The notes under the pieces: generated by a model
Seen by the model: only the letters and a program-made list of their open reading frames with translations
Database searches by the model: none
Told to the model about the DNA's origin: nothing
Shown: positions 24,790 to 35,312 of the stretch, one piece after another
Layout of the letters: each line of letters opens with the position of its first letter
How positions within the stretch are numbered: position 1 is the first letter of the stretch
Origin: an uncultured Aquimarina sp.
GTDB taxonomy: Bacteria > Bacteroidota > Bacteroidia > Flavobacteriales > Flavobacteriaceae
Assembly: GCA_947498775.1 (NCBI GenBank)
Contig: CANMLL010000001.1
Span: 354,823 to 418,822, forward strand
Direction: 5' to 3'
DNA length: 64,000 nucleotides
Position numbers and translations under genes: made by a program

Positions 24790-27579
24790 ATGGCTGAAGC
24801 AAAAACAATGAGATTAAATAAGGTACTACGTGAATTCAATATCTCGCTAGATCGGGCTGTTGACTTTTTGAGTTCAAAAGGTCATGATATTGATGCGCGT
24901 CCTACCACAAAAATTTCTGAAGAGATTTATCAGCTCTTGTGTGATGAATTTCAGACTGATAAAAGTAAAAAGGTGGCTTCAAAAGAGGTTGGAGAAGAGA
25001 AGAGGAAAGAGAAAGAAGCATTGCGTGTACAGATTGAACATGAGCAGGAGGAAAAACGTAAACTTGCCGAAGCCAGAGAAGTTGTAAAAGCCAAAGCTCA
25101 ACTAACCGGACCTAAGCAAATCGGTAAGATTGACTTAGAGAAGAAAAAAGAGGAAAAAGTATCACAGCCCGAACAAAAGATCGATACTCCTCAAAAAGAA
25201 GAAGAAGTTAAAAAGAAAGAACCTGAGGTGGTTTCTAATAGACCTGCAAAAAAAGGTATCAAAATTACCAAGCAGGCCCCTCCAAAGGAGATAAAACAAG
25301 ATAAGCCTGTAGAGCCTAAAGAACCAGGTGCTGGTGAAGATGAGACCAAGACTTCGGAAACCGAAACAACAGTTGAAAAGGGAACGGTTAAAACACAGTA
25401 CAAAAAATTAGATGGCCCTAATTTTACGGGTCAAAAGATTGATTTAACTAAGTTTAAAAAGCCAGCCAAGAAGAAAGAAGATAAGCCAGATAAGAAGAGC
25501 GGAGCCGCAGGAGCAGATGCAAAAAAACGCCGTAAAAGAATTAGTAAAGAGAATGGGGCAAAAGGAGCTCCAGGCGGTGGTAGACCAGGAGGTCAGTCAG
25601 GTGGAAATCGAGGTCAAGGTGGTCGCGGACGTGGTCCTGCAAAAGGAAAAAGACCGGCAATAGTGAAAGAAGAGCCGAGTGAAGAAGAAGTGCAAAAACA
25701 AGTTAGAGAAACTCTCGAGAAACTGCAGGGTAAATCTAGTAAGTCAAAAGCGGCAAAATATCGTAGAGATAAAAGAGATCAACACCGCCAGAAAGCCGAA
25801 GATGATGTAGCACAACAGGAACAGGAAAGTAAAATACTTAAGGTGACAGAGTTTGTCACAGTTTCTGAAGTTGCTACTATGATGAATATTACTACAACAG
25901 AAGTGATCTCTGCATGTATGTCTCTGGGTATAATGGTAACCATGAATCAACGATTAGATGCCGAAACATTATCTATAGTAGCTGATGAGTTTGGTTATGA
26001 AGTTGATTTTGTAACCGCAGATATCGAAGAGTCTATTGAAGAAGTTGTAGATGCCCCAGAAGATTTGGTTGCTAGGGCACCGATTGTAACGGTAATGGGA
26101 CATGTAGATCATGGTAAAACATCTTTACTTGATTATATACGAGAAGAAAATGTAATTGCCGGCGAGAGTGGTGGTATAACCCAACATATAGGTGCATACG
26201 GAGTTCAGTTAGATAATGGTCAGAAGATTGCCTTTTTAGATACACCGGGTCACGAAGCATTTACCGCAATGCGTGCCCGTGGTGCACAGGTTACAGATTT
26301 GGCAATTATTGTAATTGCCGCAGATGATGATGTAATGCCACAAACCAAAGAAGCAATTAGTCATGCTCAGGCGGCGGGAGTCCCTATAGTGTTTGCTATA
26401 AATAAGGTAGATAGACAAGAAGCAAATCCTGAAAAAATAAAAGAAAAGTTAGCTTCAATGAATCTATTGGTAGAGGACTGGGGTGGTAAGATCCAATCCC
26501 ATGATATTTCTGCTAAGACAGGTCTTGGAGTAAAAGAATTATTAGAAAAAGTGCTTCTCGAAGCTGAAATTCTTGAACTTAAAGCAAATCCCAACAGATT
26601 TGCTTCAGGTACAGTAGTCGAAGCATTTTTGGATAAGGGACGTGGATATGTTTCTACAATTCTAGTACAGGCAGGAACACTGCGCGTAGGAGATTATGTT
26701 CTTGCTGGAAAAAATAGTGGTAAGGTAAAGGCAATGCAAGATGAGCGAGGTAATAATGTAAAGGAGGCAGGTCCTTCTACTCCGGTTTCAATTTTAGGAT
26801 TAGATGGTGCGCCGCAAGCAGGAGATAAATTTAATGTGCTAGAGGATGAACGCGAAGCCAAAGATATTGCTTCCAAAAGAGCCCAGTTGCATAGAGAACA
26901 ATCTGTTCGAACACAGAGACATATTACACTGGATGAGATCGGACGAAGAATTGCTCTTGGTGATTTCAAAGAGTTGAATATAATCCTGAAAGGTGATGTA
27001 GATGGTTCTGTAGAAGCATTAACAGATTCATTCCAGAAGCTATCAACAGAAGAAATTCATGTAAATATTATACATAAAGCAGTTGGTGCAATTACCGAAA
27101 GTGATGTGTTACTGGCATCGGCATCAGATGCTATTATTATTGGATTTAATGTAAGACCTGCCGGGAATGCCAGACAGGTTGCCGATAAGGAAGAAATAGA
27201 TATCAGAACATATTCGATTATTTATGATGCAATAAACGATCTCAAAGATGCGATGGAAGGAATGCTTTCTCCTGTAATGAAGGAAGAGATTACCGGTACT
27301 GCAGAAATTAGAGAAACATTTAAAATCTCTAAGGTAGGTACAATTGCTGGATGTATGGTGCAAAATGGTAAGATTTTCAGAAATTCTGGAATTCGATTGA
27401 TTAGAGAAGGTGTTGTGATTTATACAGGAGAATTAGCTTCATTAAAACGTTTTAAAGACGATGTTAAAGAAGTTAGTAAAGGATATGATTGTGGTCTGCA
27501 GATCAAGAATTATAATGATATAAAAGAAGGAGATGTCGTTGAAGCGTATCAGGAAGTAGCCGTAAAGAAAAAGCTATAA
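24790..27579 (+). CDS. infB: translation initiation factor IF-2
   Basis: The 929-residue protein has a long charged N-terminal region (~50-350) rich in Lys/Glu and a Gly/Arg-rich stretch ([20 protein letters not shown]). The GTPase module follows with G1 GHVDHGKT (~436), G3 DTPGHEAF (~483) and G4 NKVD (~537), then the C-terminal fMet-tRNA-binding domains. It promotes fMet-tRNA binding and subunit joining. The N-terminal IF2_N helix is present ([20 protein letters not shown]). It is the last gene of the operon and a strong terminator follows. Confidence 0.98.
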   Translation: MAEAKTMRLNKVLREFNISLDRAVDFLSSKGHDIDARPTTKISEEIYQLLCDEFQTDKSKKVASKEVGEEKRKEKEALRVQIEHEQEEKRKLAEAREVVKAKAQLTGPKQIGKIDLEKKKEEKVSQPEQKIDTPQKEEEVKKKEPEVVSNRPAKKGIKITKQAPPKEIKQDKPVEPKEPGAGEDETKTSETETTVEKGTVKTQYKKLDGPNFTGQKIDLTKFKKPAKKKEDKPDKKSGAAGADAKKRRKRISKENGAKGAPGGGRPGGQSGGNRGQGGRGRGPAKGKRPAIVKEEPSEEEVQKQVRETLEKLQGKSSKSKAAKYRRDKRDQHRQKAEDDVAQQEQESKILKVTEFVTVSEVATMMNITTTEVISACMSLGIMVTMNQRLDAETLSIVADEFGYEVDFVTADIEESIEEVVDAPEDLVARAPIVTVMGHVDHGKTSLLDYIREENVIAGESGGITQHIGAYGVQLDNGQKIAFLDTPGHEAFTAMRARGAQVTDLAIIVIAADDDVMPQTKEAISHAQAAGVPIVFAINKVDRQEANPEKIKEKLASMNLLVEDWGGKIQSHDISAKTGLGVKELLEKVLLEAEILELKANPNRFASGTVVEAFLDKGRGYVSTILVQAGTLRVGDYVLAGKNSGKVKAMQDERGNNVKEAGPSTPVSILGLDGAPQAGDKFNVLEDEREAKDIASKRAQLHREQSVRTQRHITLDEIGRRIALGDFKELNIILKGDVDGSVEALTDSFQKLSTEEIHVNIIHKAVGAITESDVLLASASDAIIIGFNVRPAGNARQVADKEEIDIRTYSIIYDAINDLKDAMEGMLSPVMKEEITGTAEIRETFKISKVGTIAGCMVQNGKIFRNSGIRLIREGVVIYTGELASLKRFKDDVKEVSKGYDCGLQIKNYNDIKEGDVVEAYQEVAVKKKL

Positions 27580-27609
27580 TATATAACAGATACTACAACT
27601 ATACTAGTA

Positions 27610-27640
27610 AAAACCTCTATGCAAAGCATAGAGGTTTTTT
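27610..27640 (+). terminator. terminator of rimP-nusA-infB
   Basis: AAAACCTCTATGC and GCATAGAGGTTTT form a perfect 13-bp stem with an AAA loop and trailing T bases, 30 bases after the infB stop. Confidence 0.92.
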
Positions 27641-27810
27641 ATATCAAATAAAAAGTCTTAATCTAAATAATTATGCGATGGTTTTGCCTCCTTTAGATGT
27701 GCTGTGTCATTTGCATAACATTGATTTCTAATAGGATGAGATGCTGAAATAAATCAACATGACCTAGTAAACCTTTAGATTAGACAAAACACAAATATCA
27801 AAAAAGTTTT

Positions 27811-28269
27811 TTATTCAGGTTTAAAGATAAATGCATTTGGAAACTTGGTATGTATTTCCTTTAGTGCTCTATCGGCATCTAGTCTAGTGCGATAATTGCC
27901 TAACCAAACTTTGTAGTTGGGAGTTTCCCATCTTATTGAAGAATCCCACTGCGGAAAAGCTTCCTTAGAGGTCTTCATAACCTCATTGGCCTGGTTTAAA
28001 TTACCATAATACAACTGAATTTTATAACGATCACTAAAGTCTCCTTCTTTCTCCATTTTTGACTTCAAATCAAGAAGTATTTTGATTCTAGGATCTTGAT
28101 TTACAGTTACAACTGCCTCAGGTTTTGGAGTGTAGGTGATGGCTACAAAATTATTTTCATTTTGTTTATCAATGACAGGATTCGAATTGTCTTGAGCAAT
28201 TAATGAGGTAGTGCCAATAAGGTATAAACTTAGTAAAAAAATAAGGCGTTTTATGTTTAACATTCTCAT
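27811..28269 (-). CDS. secreted SPOR-domain protein
   Basis: The 152-residue protein has a signal peptide (RLIFLLSLYLIGTTSLIAQ) and a C-terminal SPOR-like repeat (~75-150: KIQLYYGNLNQANEVMKTSKEAFPQ, then YKVWLGNYRTRLDADRALKEIHTKFP). SPOR domains bind peptidoglycan stripped of stem peptides. The likely place is the periplasm, with a role in cell-wall remodelling, but no partner is encoded next to it. It is transcribed leftwards and diverges from the respiratory operon. A short 225-base region separates the two. Confidence 0.85.
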   Translation of the reverse strand: MRMLNIKRLIFLLSLYLIGTTSLIAQDNSNPVIDKQNENNFVAITYTPKPEAVVTVNQDPRIKILLDLKSKMEKEGDFSDRYKIQLYYGNLNQANEVMKTSKEAFPQWDSSIRWETPNYKVWLGNYRTRLDADRALKEIHTKFPNAFIFKPE

Positions 28270-28286
28270 TACAAATTAATTTGATA

Positions 28287-28294
28287 CAAAGGTA
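28287..28294 (-). promoter_or_regulatory. -7 element of the SPOR gene
   Basis: TACCTTTG on the minus strand matches TAnnTTTG exactly, 18 bases before the ATG. The nearest TTG is 13 bases upstream, closer than usual, so the -33 part is weak. Confidence 0.4.
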
Positions 28295-28392
28295 AAGTTT
28301 AATAACTCAAAATTATTAAAAAATATTATTTAGAATTATTATAAATTAATGGTTAACGCTTCTATAGCATTTCTAAAATCGACTTATTGTAG

Positions 28393-28400
28393 TACTTTTG
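28393..28400 (+). promoter_or_regulatory. possible promoter element of the act-cox operon
   Basis: TACTTTTG fits TAnnTTTG and lies about 95 bases before the actA start. There is no TTG at the expected -33 distance. The remaining leader is T-rich (GGTTTTTTTTAATCTTTTTT) without a clear stem. Confidence 0.35.
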
Positions 28401-28494
28401 CTGACGAATTAAAAGTGCCGGTTTTTTTTAATCTTTTTTAGATTACTATCTAAAAAACCATGCCAAAATTAAGACGATAATTCTACGTAAAAAT

Positions 28495-29817
28495 ATGAAA
28501 CAGGTGAAACACCGAAATTCAGCCTCCAAAATCCTAATCCTAGGAACTGTTTTTTTATTTACTTTTTTTACTCCTGTTTTTGGACAGGAGGAAGCGACTA
28601 CTGATGCAGCGGTTGCAGCAGAAGCTTCATCAGGAGGAGATGTAGCTAAGGGAGAAGAGTTGTTCAAATCTCTTTGTGCCGCATGTCATAAACGCTACAA
28701 AAAAATGACAGGCCCTGCTCTTTTTGGAGTAGCAGATAAGTATGAAAGAGAATGGTTATATTCTTGGATAAGGAATAGTGCTGCTATGATCGCTTCTGGC
28801 GATGCTCGGGCAATTGCTATTTATGAAGAGTATAACAAAACTGCGATGAATGCTTTTCCGCAGTTGTCAAATACAGATATTGATGATATTTTGGCTTATG
28901 TAATGGTGCCAAAGGCTGATCCTCCAGCTCCTGCACCTGGTGCAGATACAGCTACTGCTTCTGGAAGCGGTTCTGGAGTTTCTATTAATGTTGTATTGGC
29001 AATACTCGCCTTAGTGTTCTTAATGTTATTGGTGGTGCTGTTCTTGGTTAATAAAACACTTAGAAGTTTTGCAGAAGCAAACAATGTAGAATTGCCAGAG
29101 GCTGAGCCTAGAACTCCTATCTGGAGAGCATTTATTCAGAATCAATTCTTGGTATTAGTGACCGCAATTTTCTTGTTGCTTACAAGTGGATATTTTGTAT
29201 ACGGGTATTTTATGCAGGTTGGTATAGATCAAGGGTATGCTCCAATACAACCAATTCATTATTCCCATAAAATTCATGCTGGTGATAATCAGATCGAGTG
29301 TAAATATTGTCACTCTTCGGCCAGAGTTTCTAAGCATTCAGGAATTCCTTCTCTAAATGTGTGTATGAATTGTCATAAATCTATTAGTGAAGTTGCAGAA
29401 ACAACGGCAACTGAAGAGTACTCGAAAGAATTTTATGATGGCGAAATCCAAAAGCTCTACAAAGCAGTCGGTTGGGATGAAAATTCCCAGTCATATACTG
29501 GTGAGACAGAACCGGTAAAATGGGTTCGTATTCATAACTTGCCAGACTTTGCATACTTTAACCATTCGCAGCACGTAAGTGTAGCAGGAGTTGAGTGTCA
29601 GACATGTCATGGTCCTGTAGAAGAAATGGAAATTATGTACCAAGACGCTCCGCTTACCATGGGATGGTGTATCAACTGTCACAGAGAAACCAATGTGAAG
29701 GTTGCCGATAATAAATATTACGAGAAGATTCATAAAGAACTTTCAAAAAAATATGGTGTAGACCAATTAACAGCCGCTCAAATGGGTGGTCTGGAATGTG
29801 GAAAATGTCATTATTAA
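28495..29817 (+). CDS. actA: alternative complex III subunit ActA, multiheme cytochrome c
   Basis: The 440-residue protein has a signal peptide (ending TPVFGQ). Residues ~45-140 are a class I cytochrome c domain with CAACH, residues ~160-185 and ~215-240 are membrane helices, and a multiheme domain carries CKYCH, CMNCH, CQTCH, CINCH and CGKCH. That makes six c-heme sites. In ACIII, ActA passes electrons from the quinol-oxidising core to cytochrome c. The N-terminal mono-heme domain in the same chain as the pentaheme part is directly visible. It heads the operon actABCDEF-coxBA. Confidence 0.95.
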   Translation: MKQVKHRNSASKILILGTVFLFTFFTPVFGQEEATTDAAVAAEASSGGDVAKGEELFKSLCAACHKRYKKMTGPALFGVADKYEREWLYSWIRNSAAMIASGDARAIAIYEEYNKTAMNAFPQLSNTDIDDILAYVMVPKADPPAPAPGADTATASGSGSGVSINVVLAILALVFLMLLVVLFLVNKTLRSFAEANNVELPEAEPRTPIWRAFIQNQFLVLVTAIFLLLTSGYFVYGYFMQVGIDQGYAPIQPIHYSHKIHAGDNQIECKYCHSSARVSKHSGIPSLNVCMNCHKSISEVAETTATEEYSKEFYDGEIQKLYKAVGWDENSQSYTGETEPVKWVRIHNLPDFAYFNHSQHVSVAGVECQTCHGPVEEMEIMYQDAPLTMGWCINCHRETNVKVADNKYYEKIHKELSKKYGVDQLTAAQMGGLECGKCHY

Positions 29818-29869
29818 TAAAATTTTGTCCGAGATTCGGAAAATAGTAAGAAGCTAATATCAATTATAT

Positions 29870-32800
29870 ATGTCATCAAACAAGAAATACTGGAAAAGTG
29901 TTGAAGAGCTAAACGAAAATAGCTCTATTGTTGAGGCGCTACAGCAAAACGAGTTTGTTCAGGAGATTCCAACGGATGAGTTTTTAGGAGATAAATCATC
30001 TTTAGAGAATTCTTCAACTTCAAGACGTGATTTTCTTAAATATGTAGGTTTTAGTACTGCCGCTGCTTCATTGGCAGCGTGTGAAGGCCCTGTTAAAAAA
30101 TCAATACCTTATGTAGTACAGCCAGAGAGAATTATTCCTGGTGTTGCAAATTACTATGCAACTACGATCGCAGACGGTTTTGATTTTGCTAGTGTTTTGA
30201 TTAAGACTAGAGAGGGTCGCCCAATCAAAGTAGAGAATAATAACCTCGCAACATCAAATGGTGATGCTAATGCAAGAGTGCATGCTTCGGTATTATCTTT
30301 GTATGATATCTCTCGTCTTCAAGGGCCTAAAAAAGCTGGCGAAGATATTAGCTGGGGAGATTTAGATAAAGAAGTTGGAGCAAAGCTTAATTCGTTAGGA
30401 GGGAAGCAACTTGTTTTGCTAACACAAACATTTGCAAGCCCATCTACTTCAAAACTAATCTCAGAATTTAAAGCAAAATATCAAAACGTTACTCATATTG
30501 TGTATGATGCAGTTTCTCAAAGCGAAGCTTTGGATGCGTATCAAGCGATGTATGGTGAGCGTGCATTGGCCGATTATGATTTTTCTAAGGTGAATACCAT
30601 CGTAAGTGTTGGTGCAGACTTTTTGGGAGATTGGCAAGGAGGAGGATATGATAGTGGGTATGCAAAAGGTCGTATTCCTAAAAATGGGAAAATGTCTAAG
30701 CATATTCAGTTTGAATCTAATATGTCGCTTACTGGTGCTAATGCTGATTCAAGAGTTGCTGTAACACCTTCAGAGCAAAAACAAGTGCTTGCTGCTTTGT
30801 ATGCGTATGTCACAGGTTCTGGCTCTAAAAGTTCTTTAGGAGGAAGTATAGATGCGCAAGTAATTAAGACTTCTGAGCAGATTAAAAAAGCAGGAAGTAA
30901 CGCAGTGGTAGTATCCGGACTTCAGGATGTTGATGCACAGCTTGTGGTATTAGCTATTAATAAAGCAATAAAGAGTAAGGCTTTTAATGAAAGTACTCCT
31001 CGGACTATTCGTCAGGGAGATGCAAAAGCAGTTACTCAATTGGTAAAAGACATGAACGCGGGTCGCGTTGGAGGATTGTTAATCGCTGGTGTGAATCCAA
31101 TGTATTCACTTCCAAATGCAGACGAATTTAAAGCTGGTCTTGAGAAAGTAAGCGTTTCTGTAGCATTTAGTATGCATAATGATGAAACTGCAGAATTGTG
31201 TGATTATACTGCAACCACTCCACACTACCTCGAATCATGGGGAGATGTAGAGCTGAAAAAGGGAAGTTATAGCCTTGTGCAGCCAACTATCAATCCGTTG
31301 TTTGATACACGTCAGTTTCAAGAAACATTGTTGAAATGGACAGGAAATACAGCAACATATCATGATTATATAAAAAGTGCATGGACTGGTATCTTAGGCG
31401 GTACTTCCTGGAATCAGGCACTGCACGATGGGGTGTTGATAAAGCCAGCACTTCCAAAACAAGAATTAGTAGAGGCTCTTGAAACTCCTGAAGGAGATTC
31501 GGCAAACCTTGAAGCAGCTCCTGTTGTAACTCCTGCCGGACCAAATGTTGGTGCATCCGCAAGAAGATTATCAGTTGCAAAATCTAGTGGTTTAGAGCTT
31601 ACGTTATATACAAAAACATCATTGGGTGATGGGCAACAAGCTAATAACCCTTGGTTGCAAGAATTGCCAGATCCTATTACCAGAGCATCTTGGGATAACT
31701 ATTTAACGGTTTCTCGAGCAGATGCAGCAGAATTAGGATTGACTAATGAAAATGTGGCTAACGGTGCTTTGAATGGTAGTTATGCCAAAGTAACAGTGGC
31801 TGGTAAAGAAGTTGTTGTTCCGGTTATTATTCAACCAGGTCAGGCAAAAGGCTCTGTTGGTTTAGCATTAGGATATGGTAAATCAAAAGGGTTTAAAGAA
31901 GAAATGATCGTTGGTATAAATGCCTATGCTCTATATCAAAACCTTAACGCAGTGCAGAACGTTTCTGTTGCAGTAGCAGAAGGTGTGCATGAGTTTGCTT
32001 GTGTGCAATTGCATAATACTTTAATGGGTCGTGGGGATATTGTAAAAGAAACGACACTTGAAATATTTAATACAAAAGATAAACACGATTGGAATGCTAT
32101 TCCAGAAGTAAGTAAAAATCATATCGAATATGAGGTTACCTCTCCAGAAGTTGATCTTTGGGATGAGTTCGATCGTTCGGTTGGACATCATTTCAATCTA
32201 TCAATTGATCTAAATGCTTGTACAGGGTGTGGAGCTTGTGTGATTGCTTGTCATTCAGAGAATAACGTTCCTGTTGTTGGTAAGTCAGAAATACGAAGAT
32301 CTCGCGATATGCACTGGTTGCGTATCGACCGTTATTATTCTTCTGAAGAAAGTTTTGAAGGAGATAATGAGAAAAAGGATAATATTGCAGGTTTAGGAAG
32401 TTCGTTATCTGAGTTTAATGAGATGGAAAGTGCATCAGATAATCCTCAGGTGGCATTCCAGCCAGTAATGTGTCAGCATTGTAATCATGCTCCTTGTGAA
32501 ACTGTATGCCCGGTAGCGGCAACATCACATGGTAGACAAGGACAAAATCATATGGCGTATAATCGTTGTGTGGGAACAAGATATTGTGGAAATAACTGTC
32601 CATACAAAGTACGTAGATTTAACTGGTTCTTGTATAACAACAATGATGAGTTCGATTATAACATGAACAACGATTTAGGTAGAATGGTGCTTAATCCAGA
32701 CGTCGTAGTGCGTTCTAGGGGAGTTATGGAGAAATGTTCTATGTGTATCCAAATGACACAAAAGACTATCTTGGATGCAAAACGAGATGGAAGAGCAATT

Positions 32801-32995
32801 AAAGATGGTGAATTCCAGACAGCTTGTTCTGCAGCTTGTTCATCAGGTGCAATGGTATTTGGTGATATTAATGATAAGGATAGTGAAATAGCTAAACTTA
32901 AAGAGGATAAACGTATGTATCACTTGCTTGAACATGTTGGGACAAAACCTAATGTGATGTATCAAACGAAAGTAAGAAATACTACAGAAGCCTAA
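29870..32995 (+). CDS. actB: alternative complex III subunit ActB, iron-sulfur/molybdopterin-fold protein
   Basis: The 1041-residue protein has a Tat-type signal at ~50-70 (SRRDFLKYVGFSTAAASLAAC) ending in a lipobox Cys, a molybdopterin-oxidoreductase fold without recognisable cofactor ligands (~80-740), and a C-terminal ferredoxin region (~775-1000) with CTGCGACVIACHSEN, CQHCNHAPCETVCP, CVGTRYCGNNCP and CSMCIQMT...CSAAC. Family knowledge: ActB carries several Fe-S clusters that link quinol oxidation to the hemes. It lies between actA and actC with short spacers. Confidence 0.95.
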   Translation: MSSNKKYWKSVEELNENSSIVEALQQNEFVQEIPTDEFLGDKSSLENSSTSRRDFLKYVGFSTAAASLAACEGPVKKSIPYVVQPERIIPGVANYYATTIADGFDFASVLIKTREGRPIKVENNNLATSNGDANARVHASVLSLYDISRLQGPKKAGEDISWGDLDKEVGAKLNSLGGKQLVLLTQTFASPSTSKLISEFKAKYQNVTHIVYDAVSQSEALDAYQAMYGERALADYDFSKVNTIVSVGADFLGDWQGGGYDSGYAKGRIPKNGKMSKHIQFESNMSLTGANADSRVAVTPSEQKQVLAALYAYVTGSGSKSSLGGSIDAQVIKTSEQIKKAGSNAVVVSGLQDVDAQLVVLAINKAIKSKAFNESTPRTIRQGDAKAVTQLVKDMNAGRVGGLLIAGVNPMYSLPNADEFKAGLEKVSVSVAFSMHNDETAELCDYTATTPHYLESWGDVELKKGSYSLVQPTINPLFDTRQFQETLLKWTGNTATYHDYIKSAWTGILGGTSWNQALHDGVLIKPALPKQELVEALETPEGDSANLEAAPVVTPAGPNVGASARRLSVAKSSGLELTLYTKTSLGDGQQANNPWLQELPDPITRASWDNYLTVSRADAAELGLTNENVANGALNGSYAKVTVAGKEVVVPVIIQPGQAKGSVGLALGYGKSKGFKEEMIVGINAYALYQNLNAVQNVSVAVAEGVHEFACVQLHNTLMGRGDIVKETTLEIFNTKDKHDWNAIPEVSKNHIEYEVTSPEVDLWDEFDRSVGHHFNLSIDLNACTGCGACVIACHSENNVPVVGKSEIRRSRDMHWLRIDRYYSSEESFEGDNEKKDNIAGLGSSLSEFNEMESASDNPQVAFQPVMCQHCNHAPCETVCPVAATSHGRQGQNHMAYNRCVGTRYCGNNCPYKVRRFNWFLYNNNDEFDYNMNNDLGRMVLNPDVVVRSRGVMEKCSMCIQMTQKTILDAKRDGRAIKDGEFQTACSAACSSGAMVFGDINDKDSEIAKLKEDKRMYHLLEHVGTKPNVMYQTKVRNTTEA

Positions 32996-33032
32996 TTAAC
33001 TAAATAAAGAATCAATTCAATTATAAAGGATT

Positions 33033-34763
33033 ATGTCTCATTACGAAGCACCTATTAGAAAACCTTTAGTAACTGGCGATAAAACGTATCATGATGTAAC
33101 AATTGATGTTGCAGCACCGGTTGAAGGTAAAGCAAATAAATCTTGGTGGATTGTATTTTCTATCGCACTTGTTGCTTTCCTTTGGGGAATAGGTTGTATA
33201 ATATATACAGTTTCTACAGGTATAGGAACCTGGGGATTAAACAAAACGGTAGGATGGGCCTGGGATATCACTAACTTTGTTTGGTGGGTAGGTATTGGTC
33301 ACGCCGGAACCCTAATTTCTGCGGTACTATTATTATTCCGTCAAAAATGGAGGATGGCGATTAACCGTTCTGCAGAAGCAATGACCATCTTTTCGGTTAT
33401 TCAGGCAGGATTGTTCCCAATCATTCACATGGGGCGTCCATGGTTGGCATATTGGGTACTTCCTATTCCGAACCAATTTGGCTCATTATGGGTAAATTTT
33501 AATTCGCCATTACTTTGGGACGTATTTGCGATCTCTACATATCTTTCTGTATCATTAGTATTCTGGTGGACAGGTTTATTGCCAGATTTTGCAATGATCA
33601 GAGACCGTGCCATTACACCTTTTAATAAGAAAATATATAGCATTTTATCTTTTGGATGGAGTGGTAGAGCAAAAGATTGGCAGCGTTTTGAAGAAGTGTC
33701 GTTGGTATTGGCAGGTTTAGCAACACCACTGGTACTTTCTGTACATACCATTGTATCGTTTGACTTTGCAACATCGGTTATTCCGGGATGGCACACTACT
33801 ATCTTTCCACCGTATTTTGTTGCAGGAGCGATTTTCTCTGGATTTGCCATGGTAAATACTCTTCTTATTATTATGAGAAAGGTATCTAACCTGGAAAACT
33901 ATATCACTATCCAACATATAGAGTTAATGAACATTGTGATTATGATTACGGGTTCTATAGTTGGGGTAGCTTATATTACAGAGTTGTTTGTAGCATGGTA
34001 TTCTGGAGTAGAGTACGAGCAATATGCATTCTTAAACAGAGCAACCGGGCCATATTGGTGGGCGTACTGGGCAATGATGTCTTGTAACGTGTTTTCGCCA
34101 CAGTTTATGTGGTTCCCAAAATTAAGAAGAAGTATCATGTTCTCTTTTATTATCTCAATTGTAGTAAATATCGGGATGTGGTTTGAGCGTTTTGTAATTA
34201 TTGTGACTTCGCTTCACAGAGATTACTTGCCGTCTTCTTGGACAATGTTCTCTCCTACATTTGTAGATATTGGGATATTTATAGGAACGATAGGATTCTT
34301 CTTTGTATTATTCTTATTGTATGCACGTACATTCCCAGTGATTGCACAAGCAGAAGTAAAAACGATTTTAAAATCTTCTGGAGAAAAATATAAGAAGCTA
34401 AGAGAAGCAGGAATAGATCATAGAGACGAACTTCCTAAAACTAAAGCAGAAGTAACCGAAGAAAAGGTTGCTAAGAAAGCTGAGAAGAAATCTGAAGCAA
34501 GTCAAGAGGATATCGATAGTTTATTAGGTAATCTTGGAACTTTTGACCCGTCTACGCAAACTGCAGACGATCTTAAAAAAGTAAATGGGATAGGTCCCGT
34601 AATGGAAAAGAAACTTAATGAAATCGGAATATTTACTTTTGATCAGGTTAGTAAAATGACCGAAAAAGAGTATGATTTATTAGATAATATGACAGGATCT
34701 TTCCCAGGAAGAGCACAACGCGACGACTGGGCTGGTCAGGCCGAAAAACTTAAAAATAACTAG
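33033..34763 (+). CDS. actC: alternative complex III subunit ActC (NrfD-like quinol site) with helix-hairpin-helix tail
   Basis: The 576-residue protein has about ten membrane helices of the NrfD type (~40-440), with conserved parts WDITNFVWWVGIGHAGTLIS and FNSPLLWDVFAISTYL. It is one of the two menaquinol-oxidising subunits of ACIII. After a charged linker (~450-500) the C-terminus (~509-576) reads DDLKKVNGIGPVMEKKLNEI GIFTFDQVSKM, a helix-hairpin-helix motif of the kind often found in DNA-binding proteins. Its role in a respiratory complex is not obvious. actD begins four bases after the stop. Confidence 0.93.
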   Translation: MSHYEAPIRKPLVTGDKTYHDVTIDVAAPVEGKANKSWWIVFSIALVAFLWGIGCIIYTVSTGIGTWGLNKTVGWAWDITNFVWWVGIGHAGTLISAVLLLFRQKWRMAINRSAEAMTIFSVIQAGLFPIIHMGRPWLAYWVLPIPNQFGSLWVNFNSPLLWDVFAISTYLSVSLVFWWTGLLPDFAMIRDRAITPFNKKIYSILSFGWSGRAKDWQRFEEVSLVLAGLATPLVLSVHTIVSFDFATSVIPGWHTTIFPPYFVAGAIFSGFAMVNTLLIIMRKVSNLENYITIQHIELMNIVIMITGSIVGVAYITELFVAWYSGVEYEQYAFLNRATGPYWWAYWAMMSCNVFSPQFMWFPKLRRSIMFSFIISIVVNIGMWFERFVIIVTSLHRDYLPSSWTMFSPTFVDIGIFIGTIGFFFVLFLLYARTFPVIAQAEVKTILKSSGEKYKKLREAGIDHRDELPKTKAEVTEEKVAKKAEKKSEASQEDIDSLLGNLGTFDPSTQTADDLKKVNGIGPVMEKKLNEIGIFTFDQVSKMTEKEYDLLDNMTGSFPGRAQRDDWAGQAEKLKNN

Positions 34764-34767
34764 AAGT

Positions 34768-35307
34768 ATGGCATCAAAAGTTATACATGCATTATATACA
34801 GATGATGATGTCCTGATGGACGCAGTAAAAAAAACTCGTGCAGAGCATTATCATATCGAAGAGGTATTTTGTCCTTTTCCTGTTCACGGACTGGATAAAG
34901 CCATGGGAATTCCTCATACTCGTTTAGCGATTACATCTTTTATGTATGGGTGTGTTGGATTGACAGTGGCAATTGTGATGATGAATTATATCATGATCGA
35001 GGATTGGCCTCAAGACATTGGTGGAAAACCAAGTTTTAGCTACATCGAAAACATGCCGGCTTTTGTTCCTATCATGTTTGAGCTTACTGTATTTTTTGCA
35101 GCACACTTAATGGTGATCACTTTTTATATGAGAAGTAGATTGTGGCCATTTAAGCAAGCCGAAAACCCTGATGTAAGAACTACAGATGATCATTTCTTAA
35201 TGGAGGTTGATGCCGGAGATCATGATGTAAATGCATTAACAAGTTTCTTAAGTGATACAGGAGCAGTAGAGATTAAAGTAATAGATAAGGAAGAAGATAA
35301 CCATTAG
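34768..35307 (+). CDS. actD: alternative complex III subunit ActD (DUF3341)
   Basis: The 179-residue protein has two membrane helices (~50-75 and ~95-120) and the family text VKKTRAEHYHIEEVFCPFPV HGLDKAMG. ActD is a peripheral-membrane hairpin subunit that packs against ActC. Spacing to both neighbours is under ten bases, so translation is probably coupled. Confidence 0.92.
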   Translation: MASKVIHALYTDDDVLMDAVKKTRAEHYHIEEVFCPFPVHGLDKAMGIPHTRLAITSFMYGCVGLTVAIVMMNYIMIEDWPQDIGGKPSFSYIENMPAFVPIMFELTVFFAAHLMVITFYMRSRLWPFKQAENPDVRTTDDHFLMEVDAGDHDVNALTSFLSDTGAVEIKVIDKEEDNH

Positions 35308-35312
35308 TAATA

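Noticed and set aside
28446..28667. Minus-strand ORF opposite the actA start
   Set aside because: It is an Ala/Ser-rich antisense shadow of the ActA signal and linker region.
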